The notes under the pieces were generated by a model. The model searched no databases. It worked only from the letters and a program-made list of their open reading frames with translations, and was not told the DNA's origin. DNA of 64,000 nucleotides, taken from Arthrobacter methylotrophus. Its GTDB lineage: Bacteria; Actinomycetota; Actinomycetes; Actinomycetales; Micrococcaceae. Below, one piece after another: positions 25,973 to 34,539 of this stretch. The stretch is taken from NCBI RefSeq assembly GCF_039539965.1, contig NZ_BAABED010000001.1, positions 186,001 through 250,000 of the forward strand. The letters are read 5' to 3'. Position 1 is the stretch's first letter, and every line of letters starts with the position of its first letter. The position numbers and the translations under genes are program-made.

Positions 25973-26998
25973 CTAGTTTTTCGGCCTGCTGGGTGCCGCC
26001 CCCGTGGAGGCTCGGACCACCAGCTTCGGGGAGGGAAGATAGACGTCCTCCGCGGGCGCTCCGCCGAGGATGCTCAGGAGCACTTGGGCGGCAACACGCC
26101 CCCAGAGCAGCGGATCAGCCGGGATAGTGGTCAGTGGAGGATTGAGATAGCTTGCGAGCTCAGTATCGTCGTAGCCCGTGATGGAAAGATCACCGGGGAC
26201 GGTCATCCCCAAGGACTGCGCGTAGGACTGGCCGGCCGTGGCCATCAGGTCGTTCGCGTAGATGATCGCAGTGGGCCGTTGGGCCGGGCGAAGCAGTTCC
26301 GCGGTAGCCGCCAATCCGCCGGCCGCGGTGAAGTCCGACTCAATGAAGGAACCGGCCTCGAGCCCGGCTTTCGACATGGCGTTTTGCCAAGCCAGCCGCC
26401 GGCTTCGGCCGTGAATGTAACTCTGGGGTCCGGCCACGTGCGCGATTCTGGTGTGCCCCAGGGAAACCAAGTGTTCGACGGCGGTGGTAATGCCCTCGGT
26501 ATCATCCATGCACACTGCAGGAAAGGGCGAGGAGGTTTCGGGCCGGTTCAGGGTGACGGCCGGAATCTTGAGGCCTTGCAACAAGGCGATTCGGGAATCG
26601 TCAACCCTCATATCGGTGAGGATGACACCGTCCACGCGGCCGTCGGCAGCCAGCTTCCGGTAGCCCAGCTCTTCCGCGTCGGCGCTGGCGGCGACGGTGA
26701 GGACCAAGGCGTACTCGTGCTCAACCAGCGTGGTCTCGATCCCGGCGATGAACGCGGGAAAGAAGGGGTCCGTGCCCAAAAGGCGGGGATCCCGGGCAAT
26801 GACGAGCCCCACGGCAAAAGCCTTGGCCGATGACAAGCCCTTGGCGCGAAGGTTCGGCTTCCAACCAAGGTCCTTGGCGATCTTGAGGATGCGCTCCCTG
26901 GTCTCGTCGCTGACCCCGGGCTGTCCGTTCAACGCGTACGAGACAGCACCCTTGCTCACGCCGGCTGCCTGCGCAACGTCGTTGATGGTCACTGTCAT
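25973..26998 (-). CDS. LacI-family repressor of the mannoside operon
   Basis: The 341-residue regulator has an N-terminal HTH (TINDVAQAAGVSKGAVSYAL) and hinge (GWKPNLRAKGLSSAKAFAVGLV). A periplasmic-binding-like effector domain follows, ending in the IPADPLLWGRVAAQVLLS region typical of the family. It heads the minus-strand operon. Two AACCGGTT-centred operators lie 36-67 bases upstream of its ATG, so it most likely represses itself and, if transcription reads through, the transporter and enzyme genes. Effector unknown. Confidence 0.9.
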   Translation of the reverse strand: MTVTINDVAQAAGVSKGAVSYALNGQPGVSDETRERILKIAKDLGWKPNLRAKGLSSAKAFAVGLVIARDPRLLGTDPFFPAFIAGIETTLVEHEYALVLTVAASADAEELGYRKLAADGRVDGVILTDMRVDDSRIALLQGLKIPAVTLNRPETSSPFPAVCMDDTEGITTAVEHLVSLGHTRIAHVAGPQSYIHGRSRRLAWQNAMSKAGLEAGSFIESDFTAAGGLAATAELLRPAQRPTAIIYANDLMATAGQSYAQSLGMTVPGDLSITGYDDTELASYLNPPLTTIPADPLLWGRVAAQVLLSILGGAPAEDVYLPSPKLVVRASTGAAPSRPKN

Positions 26999-27032
26999 GT
27001 TCGCCTCATTGCCACTGGGTGATCGGAATCAC

Positions 27033-27069
27033 TGAACCGGTTTTGTTACCTCTACTGAACCGGTTTAGT
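27033..27069 (-). promoter_or_regulatory. Two LacI-type operators
   Basis: CTGAACCGGTTTTG (27032-27045) and CTGAACCGGTTTAG (27055-27068) share a palindromic AACCGGTT core and are spaced 23 bp centre to centre. They lie upstream of the LacI-family gene. CG-centred palindromes of this type are classic LacI-family sites. Confidence 0.78.
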
Positions 27070-27140
27070 AATCGCTTGTCAAGGGCATAAGGGGGAAATT
27101 GCCGGGACTCGTGCGTCGTTCGTTTGCGGTGGATCCTCAC

Positions 27141-27172
27141 TGGCGGCCGCCCCGTCGTCGGGGCGGCCGCCA
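27141..27172. terminator. Strong hairpin between the LacI promoter and the DJ-1/PfpI gene
   Basis: A perfect 13-bp GC-rich stem (TGGCGGCCGCCCC and complement) encloses the loop GTCGTC. It lies about 20 bases past the stop of the minus-strand PfpI-like gene, consistent with a rho-independent-like terminator without a T-run. Confidence 0.7.
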
Positions 27173-27190
27173 GTTTCAATGCAGTGCGGG

Positions 27191-27958
27191 CTAGCGCTCG
27201 GAGCCTGCGGCGGCAGCCTTCTTGGCGTCCTTTTCTGCGCGTAGGGACTCCGCCTCGTGCTGTTCTTCGGCCTTTTCCTGGTGGATGACCTCCGCGAGGA
27301 GCTTCTCCATCTCCTTCGCCACGCCGGCGGCGGAGGCCGGGTTCTGTCCGGTCACCAGCCGGTCGGCAACCACAACCTTCTCCGCGAAGACGTCGGCGGA
27401 GACATGAATCGCGCCCTGTTCCTTCAGCCGGTCTGCCAAGAAGAACGGGATGAATTTGTCCATACCTGCGGCCACTTCTTCATCGTTGGTGAAAGCGGCC
27501 ACCTCCCGGCCCCCGACGAGCCGGAACCCATCGGCCAGGTCCACGTTTACCAAGCCTGCCGGTCCGTGGCAGACCGCGCCCACCACGCCGCCGGCGTCGT
27601 AGACGCTGGCGACCAGGTTCTGCAAGCCTTCGCTGTCCGGGAAGTCCCACATGGTGCCGTGGCCTCCCACGAGGAAGACTGCGTCGTACTGGCCCGGATC
27701 AACGACGTCGACGCGCGCAGTGTTGTAGAGGCCGGCGCGTGTGGCCTCGTCCCCCGTGAAGGCAACCTGGATTGGATCTTGCAAGTCCACCTCATCGTGC
27801 GGGGGCTGACCGCCCTGGATGGATGCGAAGTCTACAAAATGCCCGGAATCCTTGAAGACCTTCCAAGGATGTGCAGCCTCGGCCACGTTGTAGCCGGTCT
27901 TCTTTCCCGTATCGCCGATCTCGGAAACGCTGGTCAATACCATGAGGATTTTCTTCAT
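27191..27958 (-). CDS. DJ-1/PfpI-family protein (class I glutamine amidotransferase-like)
   Basis: The 255-residue protein has the DJ-1/Hsp31-type core: KKILMVLTSVSEIG at the start, DAVFLVGGHGTMWDFPDS, and the nucleophile elbow GAVCHGPAGLV with Cys and His. A charged, coiled tail (about residues 215-255, Glu/Lys/Ala-rich) extends beyond the usual fold. Members are chaperones, deglycases or glyoxalases; which applies is unclear. AGGAG precedes the ATG. It appears monocistronic. Confidence 0.85.
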   Translation of the reverse strand: MKKILMVLTSVSEIGDTGKKTGYNVAEAAHPWKVFKDSGHFVDFASIQGGQPPHDEVDLQDPIQVAFTGDEATRAGLYNTARVDVVDPGQYDAVFLVGGHGTMWDFPDSEGLQNLVASVYDAGGVVGAVCHGPAGLVNVDLADGFRLVGGREVAAFTNDEEVAAGMDKFIPFFLADRLKEQGAIHVSADVFAEKVVVADRLVTGQNPASAAGVAKEMEKLLAEVIHQEKAEEQHEAESLRAEKDAKKAAAAGSER

Positions 27959-28002
27959 GATGTGCTCCTATCGTCCAAATCCACCCTACGCCTACCCCAA
28001 AT

Positions 28003-28437
28003 TCAGGCCCACCACATGCGCCAAGGCGTCCGGACGGCCGCCTGTCGGCGTCGGTAGTTCCGGATATGCAGATAGGCCATGACTATCAGCAGCGGAACGT
28101 GGATGGCCGGCATATTGTGGGCGAACCATTTCGGAAGGTAAATGTCCGTCACCCCGCCGCTTTCGGCTCCGTAGTGTTTGGCGAGCTGCGTGAGCGGACA
28201 CCGGAATCCGTTGCCGGCGAACACCAGAGATTCGCCCGCTATCACCGCCGCAGCCATACCAACTCTTCTGTCAGCGCGCCCGACCATCCCCTTGTAGAGC
28301 ACGTAGACAACGCATGACTCAATCGAAAGCCACGCCAGCGTGTGGAATGTCTTGATGGCAGCTATAGCGGCTGGATGAGGCCTGGACGCTGCCTCTTTCG
28401 TCCTGCCCTTCCGTGCGTGAACTCGGCCGATCTCCAT
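28003..28437 (-). CDS. Small membrane protein, function unknown
   Basis: About 144 residues with hydrophobic segments near 28-48, 56-74 and 105-125 and a basic, Trp-containing C-terminus (RNYRRRQAAVRTPWRMWWA). The central stretch FRCPLTQLAKHYG recalls small membrane DUF proteins with a conserved CPLT motif, but I cannot assign a family. I choose ATG 28437, because AGGAGG lies 5 bases before it; the GTG two codons upstream is too close. Confidence 0.65.
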   Translation of the reverse strand: MEIGRVHARKGRTKEAASRPHPAAIAAIKTFHTLAWLSIESCVVYVLYKGMVGRADRRVGMAAAVIAGESLVFAGNGFRCPLTQLAKHYGAESGGVTDIYLPKWFAHNMPAIHVPLLIVMAYLHIRNYRRRQAAVRTPWRMWWA

Positions 28438-28608
28438 ATGCACCTCCTGATTCGGAACGCGGTATGCCTCGGTACCTGGCTCTGTTCCTCAATTCCCCAT
28501 TGTGGAACTGCCGGGCTCCCGGTTCTAGAGGCTTATCGCATCCAAGTTCCTGCTTGAGTTCTGGCTGAATTCATGAACATGCCTGCGAAGCCCGTAGCCG
28601 TAATTCCC

Positions 28609-29376
28609 TTAGAACAGCGGCCAGGGCACCGCCGACATCTCACCTTTCGGAGCCGGAAACCGGCCTGCCAAGCGCAACCGGGCGCAGCGCGCGGCGAGCG
28701 ATGCGATTTCTTCGGCGCTGAGCAAGTCCGCCAAGCCTCGGCCCAGCCCACCGTGCAGTCCTTCGCTGACACGATCGATGCCATCGAGTTCCTCGGCGGT
28801 CAGAGGCTCTCCCAGCCATCCCCACAGCACCGTGCGCAGCTTGTGGTCACGGTGAAAAGTGAGCCCATGGTCCACGCCATGCCGGTGTCCGTCCGTCATG
28901 GCAAGAATGTGGTCGCCTTTGCGGTCGGCGTTGTTGACGACCGTGTCGAACACCGCCATGCGTCTGAGCGCTGGCGAGTCTTCGTGAACAAGGGTGACCA
29001 TCCGTCCGTTCTCATCTCGTCCCTCGAGAACGTGTTTCCAGCCCGTCTCCGGCACCTGGTCCGTCGCGACCAGGTTCACGGCGTTTTGGGTGGGGTCTTG
29101 CTCTTGCCAGAGCTGCACCATTCCTTCGCCCATCGGACCACCGCGCAGCCAGGTGTGCGGCACGACGTCCCAGCCGAGGACCTGCGAGACCAGGTAGGCG
29201 GCTACCTCCCGGTGAGCCAGGGTGCCGTGGGGAAAATCCCACAGCGGAGTTTCGCCTGCTATCGGCTTATAGACGACCACCACGTCGCCGATGCGGCCCA
29301 GAAATGTAGCGTTTGAAGCCGTCGTGATGCGGCCGGTGAGCGTCAGCTCGGCGGTCACTAGGTCCGGCGTTGGCAT
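28609..29376 (-). CDS. SCO1664-family protein (PI3/4-kinase-like fold)
   Basis: The 255-residue protein matches the actinobacterial SCO1664 family, whose fold resembles PI3/4-kinase-like proteins. It has VVVYKPIAGETPLWDFPHGTLAHREVAAY (Lys and ATP-site region), MAVFDTVVNNADRKGDHIL (catalytic-loop-like NNADRK) and GVDHGLTFH. ATG 29376 overlaps the stop of the DUF3090 gene. The trio phosphatase, DUF3090 and SCO1664 is a conserved actinobacterial arrangement, so the products probably act together, but the pathway is not known to me. Confidence 0.85.
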   Translation of the reverse strand: MPTPDLVTAELTLTGRITTASNATFLGRIGDVVVVYKPIAGETPLWDFPHGTLAHREVAAYLVSQVLGWDVVPHTWLRGGPMGEGMVQLWQEQDPTQNAVNLVATDQVPETGWKHVLEGRDENGRMVTLVHEDSPALRRMAVFDTVVNNADRKGDHILAMTDGHRHGVDHGLTFHRDHKLRTVLWGWLGEPLTAEELDGIDRVSEGLHGGLGRGLADLLSAEEIASLAARCARLRLAGRFPAPKGEMSAVPWPLF

Positions 29377-29930
29377 CAGACCTCGGGAAGCGTGCAGATG
29401 TGTCCGTCGGCGTCTATGGGGTAACCGCAGAGCGAGCACGTCGGACGCCCGGCGCCCACGATCTCACGGGTGCGCTTGGCGAATGCGCGGGCGGTGCCGA
29501 CCGGCATTCTCACCAGCAGCATTTCGGGCTCGTTAGCGCCGTCCTCATCAAGCGATGCGTCGTTGTCATCAGCATCGACATCGGTGATGGGGTAGGCCTC
29601 TATTACGACCTGGGCCGTGGTTGGGTCCCAATCCAAGGTCATGGCGCCGGTGCGAAACTGCTCTTGAACGGCCTCGAGCTGGTCATTGTCGACAAGTTCA
29701 ATGGGAGTACTTGTGGGAACGCTGAAGGGGTTGCCCTCGACGGTGATGAGCTGATCGAGAATTTCGTCGATCTTCTCCGCGAGCAGAGCCGACTGCTGCT
29801 TCTCCAGGGCAATACTCACGATCTGCGTTCCTGCGCGCACCTGCAGGTAGAACGTACGCGCCCCCGGAAGGCCAATGGTGCCGACGACGACCCGATCTGG
29901 CCAGGCAAACTCGTGAACTCGTGTAGACAT
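29376..29930 (-). CDS. DUF3090 family protein with C-terminal zinc-binding motif
   Basis: The 184-residue protein starts MSTRVHEFAWPDRVVVGTIG and has RTFYLQVRAG and SALLAEKIDEILDQL. It ends in a short zinc-finger-like CSLCGYPIDADGHIC with three Cys and one His. An acidic stretch (DVDADDNDASLDEDGANE) sits in the middle. It overlaps the SCO1664 gene by 4 bp and follows the phosphatase gene. Role unknown. Confidence 0.85.
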   Translation of the reverse strand: MSTRVHEFAWPDRVVVGTIGLPGARTFYLQVRAGTQIVSIALEKQQSALLAEKIDEILDQLITVEGNPFSVPTSTPIELVDNDQLEAVQEQFRTGAMTLDWDPTTAQVVIEAYPITDVDADDNDASLDEDGANEPEMLLVRMPVGTARAFAKRTREIVGAGRPTCSLCGYPIDADGHICTLPEV

Positions 29931-29954
29931 GTCAGTATTTTAGGCACATGAGGT

Positions 29955-30647
29955 TCATGGCGCCTCTTGCCCTGCACCGCCGCCCACCGGCGCATCGCCA
30001 GATTGGATGCCGTTTGACAGCCACGACAGATCACCCGCGTCGGTGTTGGTTGCGTAGACGCTCGGCCGACTAGCGCCGTAGCGCACGATCGATACGGAGG
30101 CGGGGGCCACGTTAATACGCTGGAACAGGTCAAGGTGCATGCCGAGCGCGTCGGCGAGGATTGACTTGATGATGTCACCGTGACTCACCGCGGCCCACAC
30201 GGCTCCCGGCCCGTACTCGGCTTCGAAGGCTGCGTCGTGGCGTCGAATCGCTGCCACCGATCGGGCCTGCATCGCGGCCATGGATTCACCGCCGGGAAAG
30301 ACGACGGCGGACGGTTGCAACTGCACAACCGGCCACAAATCCTCGGTCGCGAGATCACTGAGCGTGCGGCCCTGCCACTGGCCGTAATCGCACTCGGTGA
30401 GATCGAAATCGACCGGTGCGTACGGCGTGCCGGCCTGGCGATCGAGGATGAGCCGGGCGGTCTGCTGACAACGCTCAAGAGGGCTCGACACCACCGCGAC
30501 TAAGGGCACGGCCGCGAGCCGGTCTCCGGTCAGAGCCGCCTGGTCGCGCCCGATCTGGTCCAGGCTGACGCCGACGGCCCGACCGGCCAGCAGCCCAGTG
30601 GCATTGGCTGTGGTGCGGCCGTGCCGCACGAGAATAACTGTCGCCAT
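29955..30647 (-). CDS. Histidine phosphatase (phosphoglycerate-mutase-like, MSMEG_4193 type)
   Basis: The 230-residue protein has the catalytic RHG motif near the start (ILVRHGRTTAN), a second Arg region (SPLERCQQTA) and late His in AAVSHGDIIKSILAD. LTECDYGQWQGRTLSDL is the usual acid-loop region. It is the first gene of the conserved trio. The natural phosphate ester is unknown. Confidence 0.87.
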   Translation of the reverse strand: MATVILVRHGRTTANATGLLAGRAVGVSLDQIGRDQAALTGDRLAAVPLVAVVSSPLERCQQTARLILDRQAGTPYAPVDFDLTECDYGQWQGRTLSDLATEDLWPVVQLQPSAVVFPGGESMAAMQARSVAAIRRHDAAFEAEYGPGAVWAAVSHGDIIKSILADALGMHLDLFQRINVAPASVSIVRYGASRPSVYATNTDAGDLSWLSNGIQSGDAPVGGGAGQEAP

Positions 30648-30764
30648 CCACCCAGCCTAACCACCCGCTCATTGGCGGTGTGAACTGCACCGGGTCGTGC
30701 GTCCATTCACTCATCGAACCAGATGGTGCACGGATCGAGGCTCCTTGGCGACCCGACGTGCCGG

Positions 30765-30799
30765 TGGAGGATCCTTGGGTTCTTGCGGTGATTGCAACA
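30765..30799. repeat. IS30-type left terminal inverted repeat
   Basis: It begins TGGAGGATCC and ends ATTGCAACA. It matches the complement of 34171-34205 at both ends, including the 3' nine bases ATTGCAACA. Confidence 0.8.
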
Positions 30800-30807
30800 C
30801 TTAGCGG

Positions 30808-31538
30808 ATGGGTGTTGTCGTGGCGAGGTATTCGATTTTTGTAAGACCGGATCTTCTGCAGCTGTTTTGGGCCGGGATGCAGGCCGGTGATTTCATCACT
30901 GACGCTGTTGTGCCGATCGATACGAGCAGGCGGACCGGGCGACGGGTCTTGGTCGAGGCCGGGGGTGTCAGGCCGCGCCGCGGCCGGGATCTGAAGGGCA
31001 GGTGCCTGACCTTCGCCCAGCGTGAGGAGATCGCGATACTGCGCGCCCAGGGACACTCGCTGCGCCGGATCGGGGCCGTGGTCGGCCGATCTGCCTCAAC
31101 GGTGTCCAGGGAGCTTCGGCGCAATTCGGTGGCCGGGTTGCCTTACCGGGCGACGTCGGCTCATGCTCTGGCGTATGAGCGGGCCTCGCGGCCGAAACCG
31201 GCGAAACTGCACACGAACACGGTGTTGCGTGCGAAGGTGGAAGAGGACCTGAAAAAGAAGTACTCGCCGGAGCAGATCGCAGGACGACTGCGGGTTGAGT
31301 TTCCCGATGAGCCGGAGATGCGGGTGTCACCTGAGACCATTTACCAGTCCCTCTACGTTCAGTCCCGCGGAGCACTCAACCGTGATCTGGCCGCGTGTTA
31401 CACACCGGGCGTGCGCTCAGGCAGCCCTGCAGGAAGGCCGGCCAGCGGAAGAACCGGATCCCGGGGATGATCAATATCTCGGAGCGTCCCGCCGAGGTTC
31501 AGGACCGTGCGGTGCCGGGGCATTGGGAGGGCGACCTC
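30808..31538 (+). pseudogene. IS30 transposase, 5' part (frameshifted)
   Basis: The first frame (to 31470) encodes an HTH_38-type N-terminus (RCLTFAQREEIAILRAQGHSLRRIGAVVGRSASTVSRELRR) and YSPEQIAGRLR, then [23 protein letters not shown]. The protein then continues in another frame from about 31398 ([10 protein letters not shown] ... [23 protein letters not shown]). The shift near 31398 looks like a mutation, because IS30 transposases are normally one frame. The coding part ends at 31538, where the intron begins. Confidence 0.82.
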
Positions 31539-32091
31539 GTGCGCCACGAGGCGCTGTTTTACCGAGCGGAGGTGGAAGACCTTCGCCGTTGTGCTGTCGC
31601 AGCAGCATGACGAAGCTGGGGGTAGCCTGACCCGGGAAACGCCGGTGAGGGTGGAAAGCAGCCCCGACAACGCCGGGACGGGCCAGTACTACCGGATGGT
31701 CCGGGTCCGGCAAGCAAGGCGGGAAGGTGTACGCGAGGAACCAGTGCTAAAAGCTTCTCAAGTCTCCCGCCAGCTCCAATCCGGTGGATATGGGCTGGCC
31801 TGCGGTGCGTACCGCCCCCTCATTACGGAGCGGGAACTTGGATGTCGGTTAAGGTCGTTGGCAGTGGAGGCCACGGTGAAGGCCTGCGGCGTAGCCGTGG
31901 CGATATCGCAGGGGCATAGCTGGGCGCCTAACCTGCCGATCGGTTGACAGTGAACGTGGGAACCACCGCGCGGCTCCCGGCTTCGGCGTCTCGGCCAGAG
32001 ACGGCAAGGTCCGGGTTGATGCGTTGTCCGTCGACGGCGGCACGGTGGGGCGGAGGGGTCGTAGTAGTCCGAGCGGGGGAAAGCCGCGCAC

Positions 32092-33628
32092 ATGGCGAAG
32101 AGCCCCAGCGGATATGACGCAGTAGCTACTGCAGGAACGGAGGCACTGGTGAATACCGGTGAACCGCGTTGGGCTGACCTCGATGAGGCAACCGTGCGGG
32201 TACGTGCGATGCAGACGAAACTGCACCATTGGGCGGTCAGTGATCCTGACCGTCTTTTCGACGATGTGTTCAACCTCGTCCACGACCGGGATTTCCTCAC
32301 CGTTGCGTGGGCCCGGGTCAAAGGAAATAAGGGTGCCCGAACGGCCGGTGTTGACCGGCGCATTCCGGCCCTGATCGGTGGAGGTGCCGAAAGCGTGGAG
32401 TTTCTGGAGGCGGTCAGGGAGCTGTTGAAGTCCCGGGCGTTTGTCCCGTTGCCGGTGAGGGAACGCATGATCCCCAAACCGGGAAGCACGAAGTTTCTCC
32501 GACTTGGCATTCCCACTGCAAGGGATCGGGTGGTTCAGGCATCCTTGGCGTTGGTGCTGGAACCGATATTCGAGGCGGATTTCAAACCGGTGAGTTACGG
32601 TTTCCGCCCCAAGCGTCGGGCGCAGGACGCGATCGCCGAAATTCATGCCATGGGCACCCGGAATTATCACTGGGTGTTTGAGGCCGATATCTAGGCGTGT
32701 TTTGACGAGTTGAAGCACTCGGCAGTCATTGCCGAGGTACGCAAGCGCGTCACCGAAAAGCGCGTTCTGACCCTGATCGGCAGGTTCCTGAAGACGGGCA
32801 TCATGTCCGCCGAGGGGAAAATCAGGGAATCTGACACCGGCACTCCGCAGGGAGGGCTATGCGCAGCTGCGCATAACCCAGCGCTGCTCATAGGGCGGTA
32901 TCGTCTCACCGCTTCTGGCCAACATCGCGTTGTCGGTGCTGGACGAGCATTTCTGCGCTAAATGGGATGCCCATGGCAGCCCCTACCGCAGGGAAGCACA
33001 CCGGAAGCGGGGCGGGGCCACCTATCGGATCATCCGTTATGCGGATGACTTCGTGATCATGGTGGCTGGCACCAAAGCCCACGCAGACGCGCTCTGGGAC
33101 GAAGTCGCCGAGGTGATAGCCCCCCTGGGGTTAAAGATCTCCGTTGCCAAGTCCCGGGTTTGCCATCTGGACGAGGGGTTCGACTTTCTCGGTTTCCGCA
33201 TCCAGCGGCGGCAAAGGAAAGGAACAACCAAAATGAGCGTCTACACCTACCCGCCCAAGAAATCGTTGCTATCGATTCTCGGGAAAGTGCGGGCGCTGAC
33301 ACGTCGATCAGAACACCATGGGTTGGCGGATCTGCTGGGCCGGCTCAACCCGGTCCTGCGGGGATGGTGCAACTATTTCCGCCACGGGGTCTCTAAAGCG
33401 ACCTTCGGCTACCTCGATGCGTTTACGTGGCATCGGGTCACCCAATGGATCCGCAAACGACACCCGGGAATCACGTGGCGGGACCTCTACCGGCGTTTCC
33501 TGACCGGAAGGCCCGGAAACCAACCAGAGGTCAACGGGACCACGATGTTCGACACCGCGACGATACCCATCACACGGTACCGGTGGCGAGCATCAAACAT
33601 CCCGACACCGTGGGCCACCGCCGCCTAA
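32092..33628 (+). pseudogene. Group II intron reverse transcriptase/maturase, double knock-out
   Basis: The ORF reads through the N-terminal RT blocks (RERMIPKPGSTKFLRLGIPTARDR, SYGFRPKRRAQDAI) to EADI, then hits TAG where a Lys codon (AAG) is expected (ADI-K-ACFDEL). The same frame resumes to PQGG. There a 43-base insertion shifts the frame; the rest continues from IVSPLLANIALSVLDEHF through the catalytic YADD box (IIRYADDFVIM) to the maturase domain (LNPVLRGWCNYFRHG). No HNH endonuclease domain is present. Two independent lesions make it inactive unless supplied in trans. Confidence 0.87.
32856..32898. repeat. 43-bp palindromic insertion in the reverse transcriptase
   Basis: The insert separates PQG from IVSPLL of the reverse transcriptase. 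It contains the perfect 18-bp palindrome TATGCGCAGCTGCGCATA, and its outer 11 bases (CTATGCGCAGC / GCTGCTCATAG) form a near-perfect inverted repeat. Removing it restores the reading frame. Confidence 0.75.
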
Positions 33629-33644
33629 GGAGTGGCTATCCGTG

Positions 33645-33743
33645 GAGCGCCGGATGCGATGAGAGTCGCATGTCCGGTGCGGAGGGCGGGTCGGGGAAAC
33701 GGGCCGGGAGCAATCCTGGCACCGCGCCCCGGCCCGACCCTAC
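33645..33743 (+). ncRNA. Group II intron domains V and VI
   Basis: Domain V begins GAGCGCCGGATGCGATGAGA and its 3' strand reads GTCGCATGTCCGGTGCGG, a folded hairpin with the AGC triad at its base. Domain VI follows, with arms GGGTCGGG and CCCGACCC, ending at the intron 3' end. Confidence 0.75.
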
Positions 33744-34181
33744 ATCATCGGCAAAGGCAACCAGTCCGCGATCGGGACTCTTGTGGAGCGGACCACCAAC
33801 TACACGATGCTCGTTCATCTTCCGGACGGGTACAAAGCTGAACAGATGCGCGACGCCCTGGCAGCCAAGATCAAGACGCTCCCCGAGGCGCTGAGGCATA
33901 CCCTCACCTGGGACCAGGGCATCGAAATGCAGGATTGGGAAACCGTGAAAATAGACGCCGGTATCGACATCTACTTCTGTGATCCGCACTCACCCTGGCA
34001 GCGGGGCATCAACGAAAACACAAATGGCCTGCTGCGCCAGTACTTCCCGAAAGGCACGGACCTGAGCATCCACAGCGCGGAAGACCTCGACTGGGTCGCC
34101 CAGGAACTCAACGACCGGCCACGCAAAAGACTAGAGTTCAGAAAACCGATCGAATTGATCGAAGGACTCCTGTTGCAATAA
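33744..34181 (+). pseudogene. IS30 transposase, 3' part
   Basis: It continues the catalytic DDE domain after the intron: IIGKGNQSAIGTLVERTTNYTMLVHLPDG, then LTWDQGIEMQDWE and CDPHSPWQRGINENTNGLLRQYFPKGTDL, ending NDRPRKRLEFRKPIELI. The conserved final acidic Glu lies in NENTNG. Together with 30808-31538 it would form a full-length transposase if the intron were spliced and the frameshift repaired. Confidence 0.85.
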
Positions 34182-34205
34182 CCGCCTGAATCCGCCGATC
34201 CTTCA
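34171..34205. repeat. IS30-type right terminal inverted repeat
   Basis: It overlaps the last codons of the transposase. Its complement begins TGAAGGATC and ends ATTGCAACA, like the left repeat. Confidence 0.8.
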
Positions 34206-34214
34206 CCGGGCGGC

Positions 34215-34481
34215 TCAGTTGAAACGCGGACCGAAGGCTATGGCATCCAGATCGTGGGTAGTTGTGTTGGCTCCATGAGGGACAAGATGCTGCCCATCAT
34301 GCGCGGGACGACAGCGTTCAATGACGAGTCTGGCGGGCTGCTCTATTACCCAGACGTCGAGGGATTGCTGTGCACCCCAAGCGACGTTTTGGCCGCCGAC
34401 GTGCCGCAAGAGTTTGCTAATTCTTTCCAGGTCCTCGGCCGGGGGCTCGGGAATTTGGTGGTCCATCTGTGGTCGTCCCAT
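34215..34481 (-). CDS. Hypothetical 88-residue reading frame beside the IS30 element
   Basis: It starts MGRPQMDHQIPEPPAEDLERISKLLRHVGG and ends HDLDAIAFGPRFN. No motif is recognised and there is no clear ribosome-binding site. It could be the tail of a gene cut by the mobile elements or a chance frame. Listed because no other gene explains these bases. Confidence 0.25.
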   Translation of the reverse strand: MGRPQMDHQIPEPPAEDLERISKLLRHVGGQNVAWGAQQSLDVWVIEQPARLVIERCRPAHDGQHLVPHGANTTTHDLDAIAFGPRFN

Positions 34482-34539
34482 GCTCAAGAATCGCATTGAA
34501 GCTGAAACGCATTTCGTATGACCATCGCTTAGCGATGAT

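Larger units (their letters stand above)
31539..33743 (+). mobile_element. Group II intron inserted in the IS30 transposase
   Basis: The 5' boundary starts GTGCGCC, matching the group II consensus GUGYG, directly after the codon for Leu in GHWEGDL. The 3' boundary ends in CCCTAC (consensus AY) just before ATCATCGGC. Joining 31538 to 33744 restores the transposase reading GHWEGDL-IIGKGNQSAIGTLVER exactly. Domain V-like hairpin and domain VI lie at 33645-33743. The reverse transcriptase inside (32092-33628) is interrupted by a stop codon and an insertion. Confidence 0.87.
30765..34205 (+). mobile_element. IS30-family insertion sequence carrying a group II intron
   Basis: Imperfect terminal inverted repeats lie at 30765-30799 and 34171-34205 (about 27 of 35 positions match by eye). 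The four bases CCGG flank both ends (30761-30764 and 34206-34209) as an apparent target duplication. Inside is an IS30-type transposase on the plus strand, frameshifted near 31398 and interrupted by a group II intron at 31539-33743. The element is therefore not autonomous now. Confidence 0.85.

Noticed and set aside
30808..31538. Programmed frameshift in the IS30 transposase
   Set aside because: IS30 transposases are normally encoded in one frame, and no slippery sequence is evident near 31398. A mutation is simpler.
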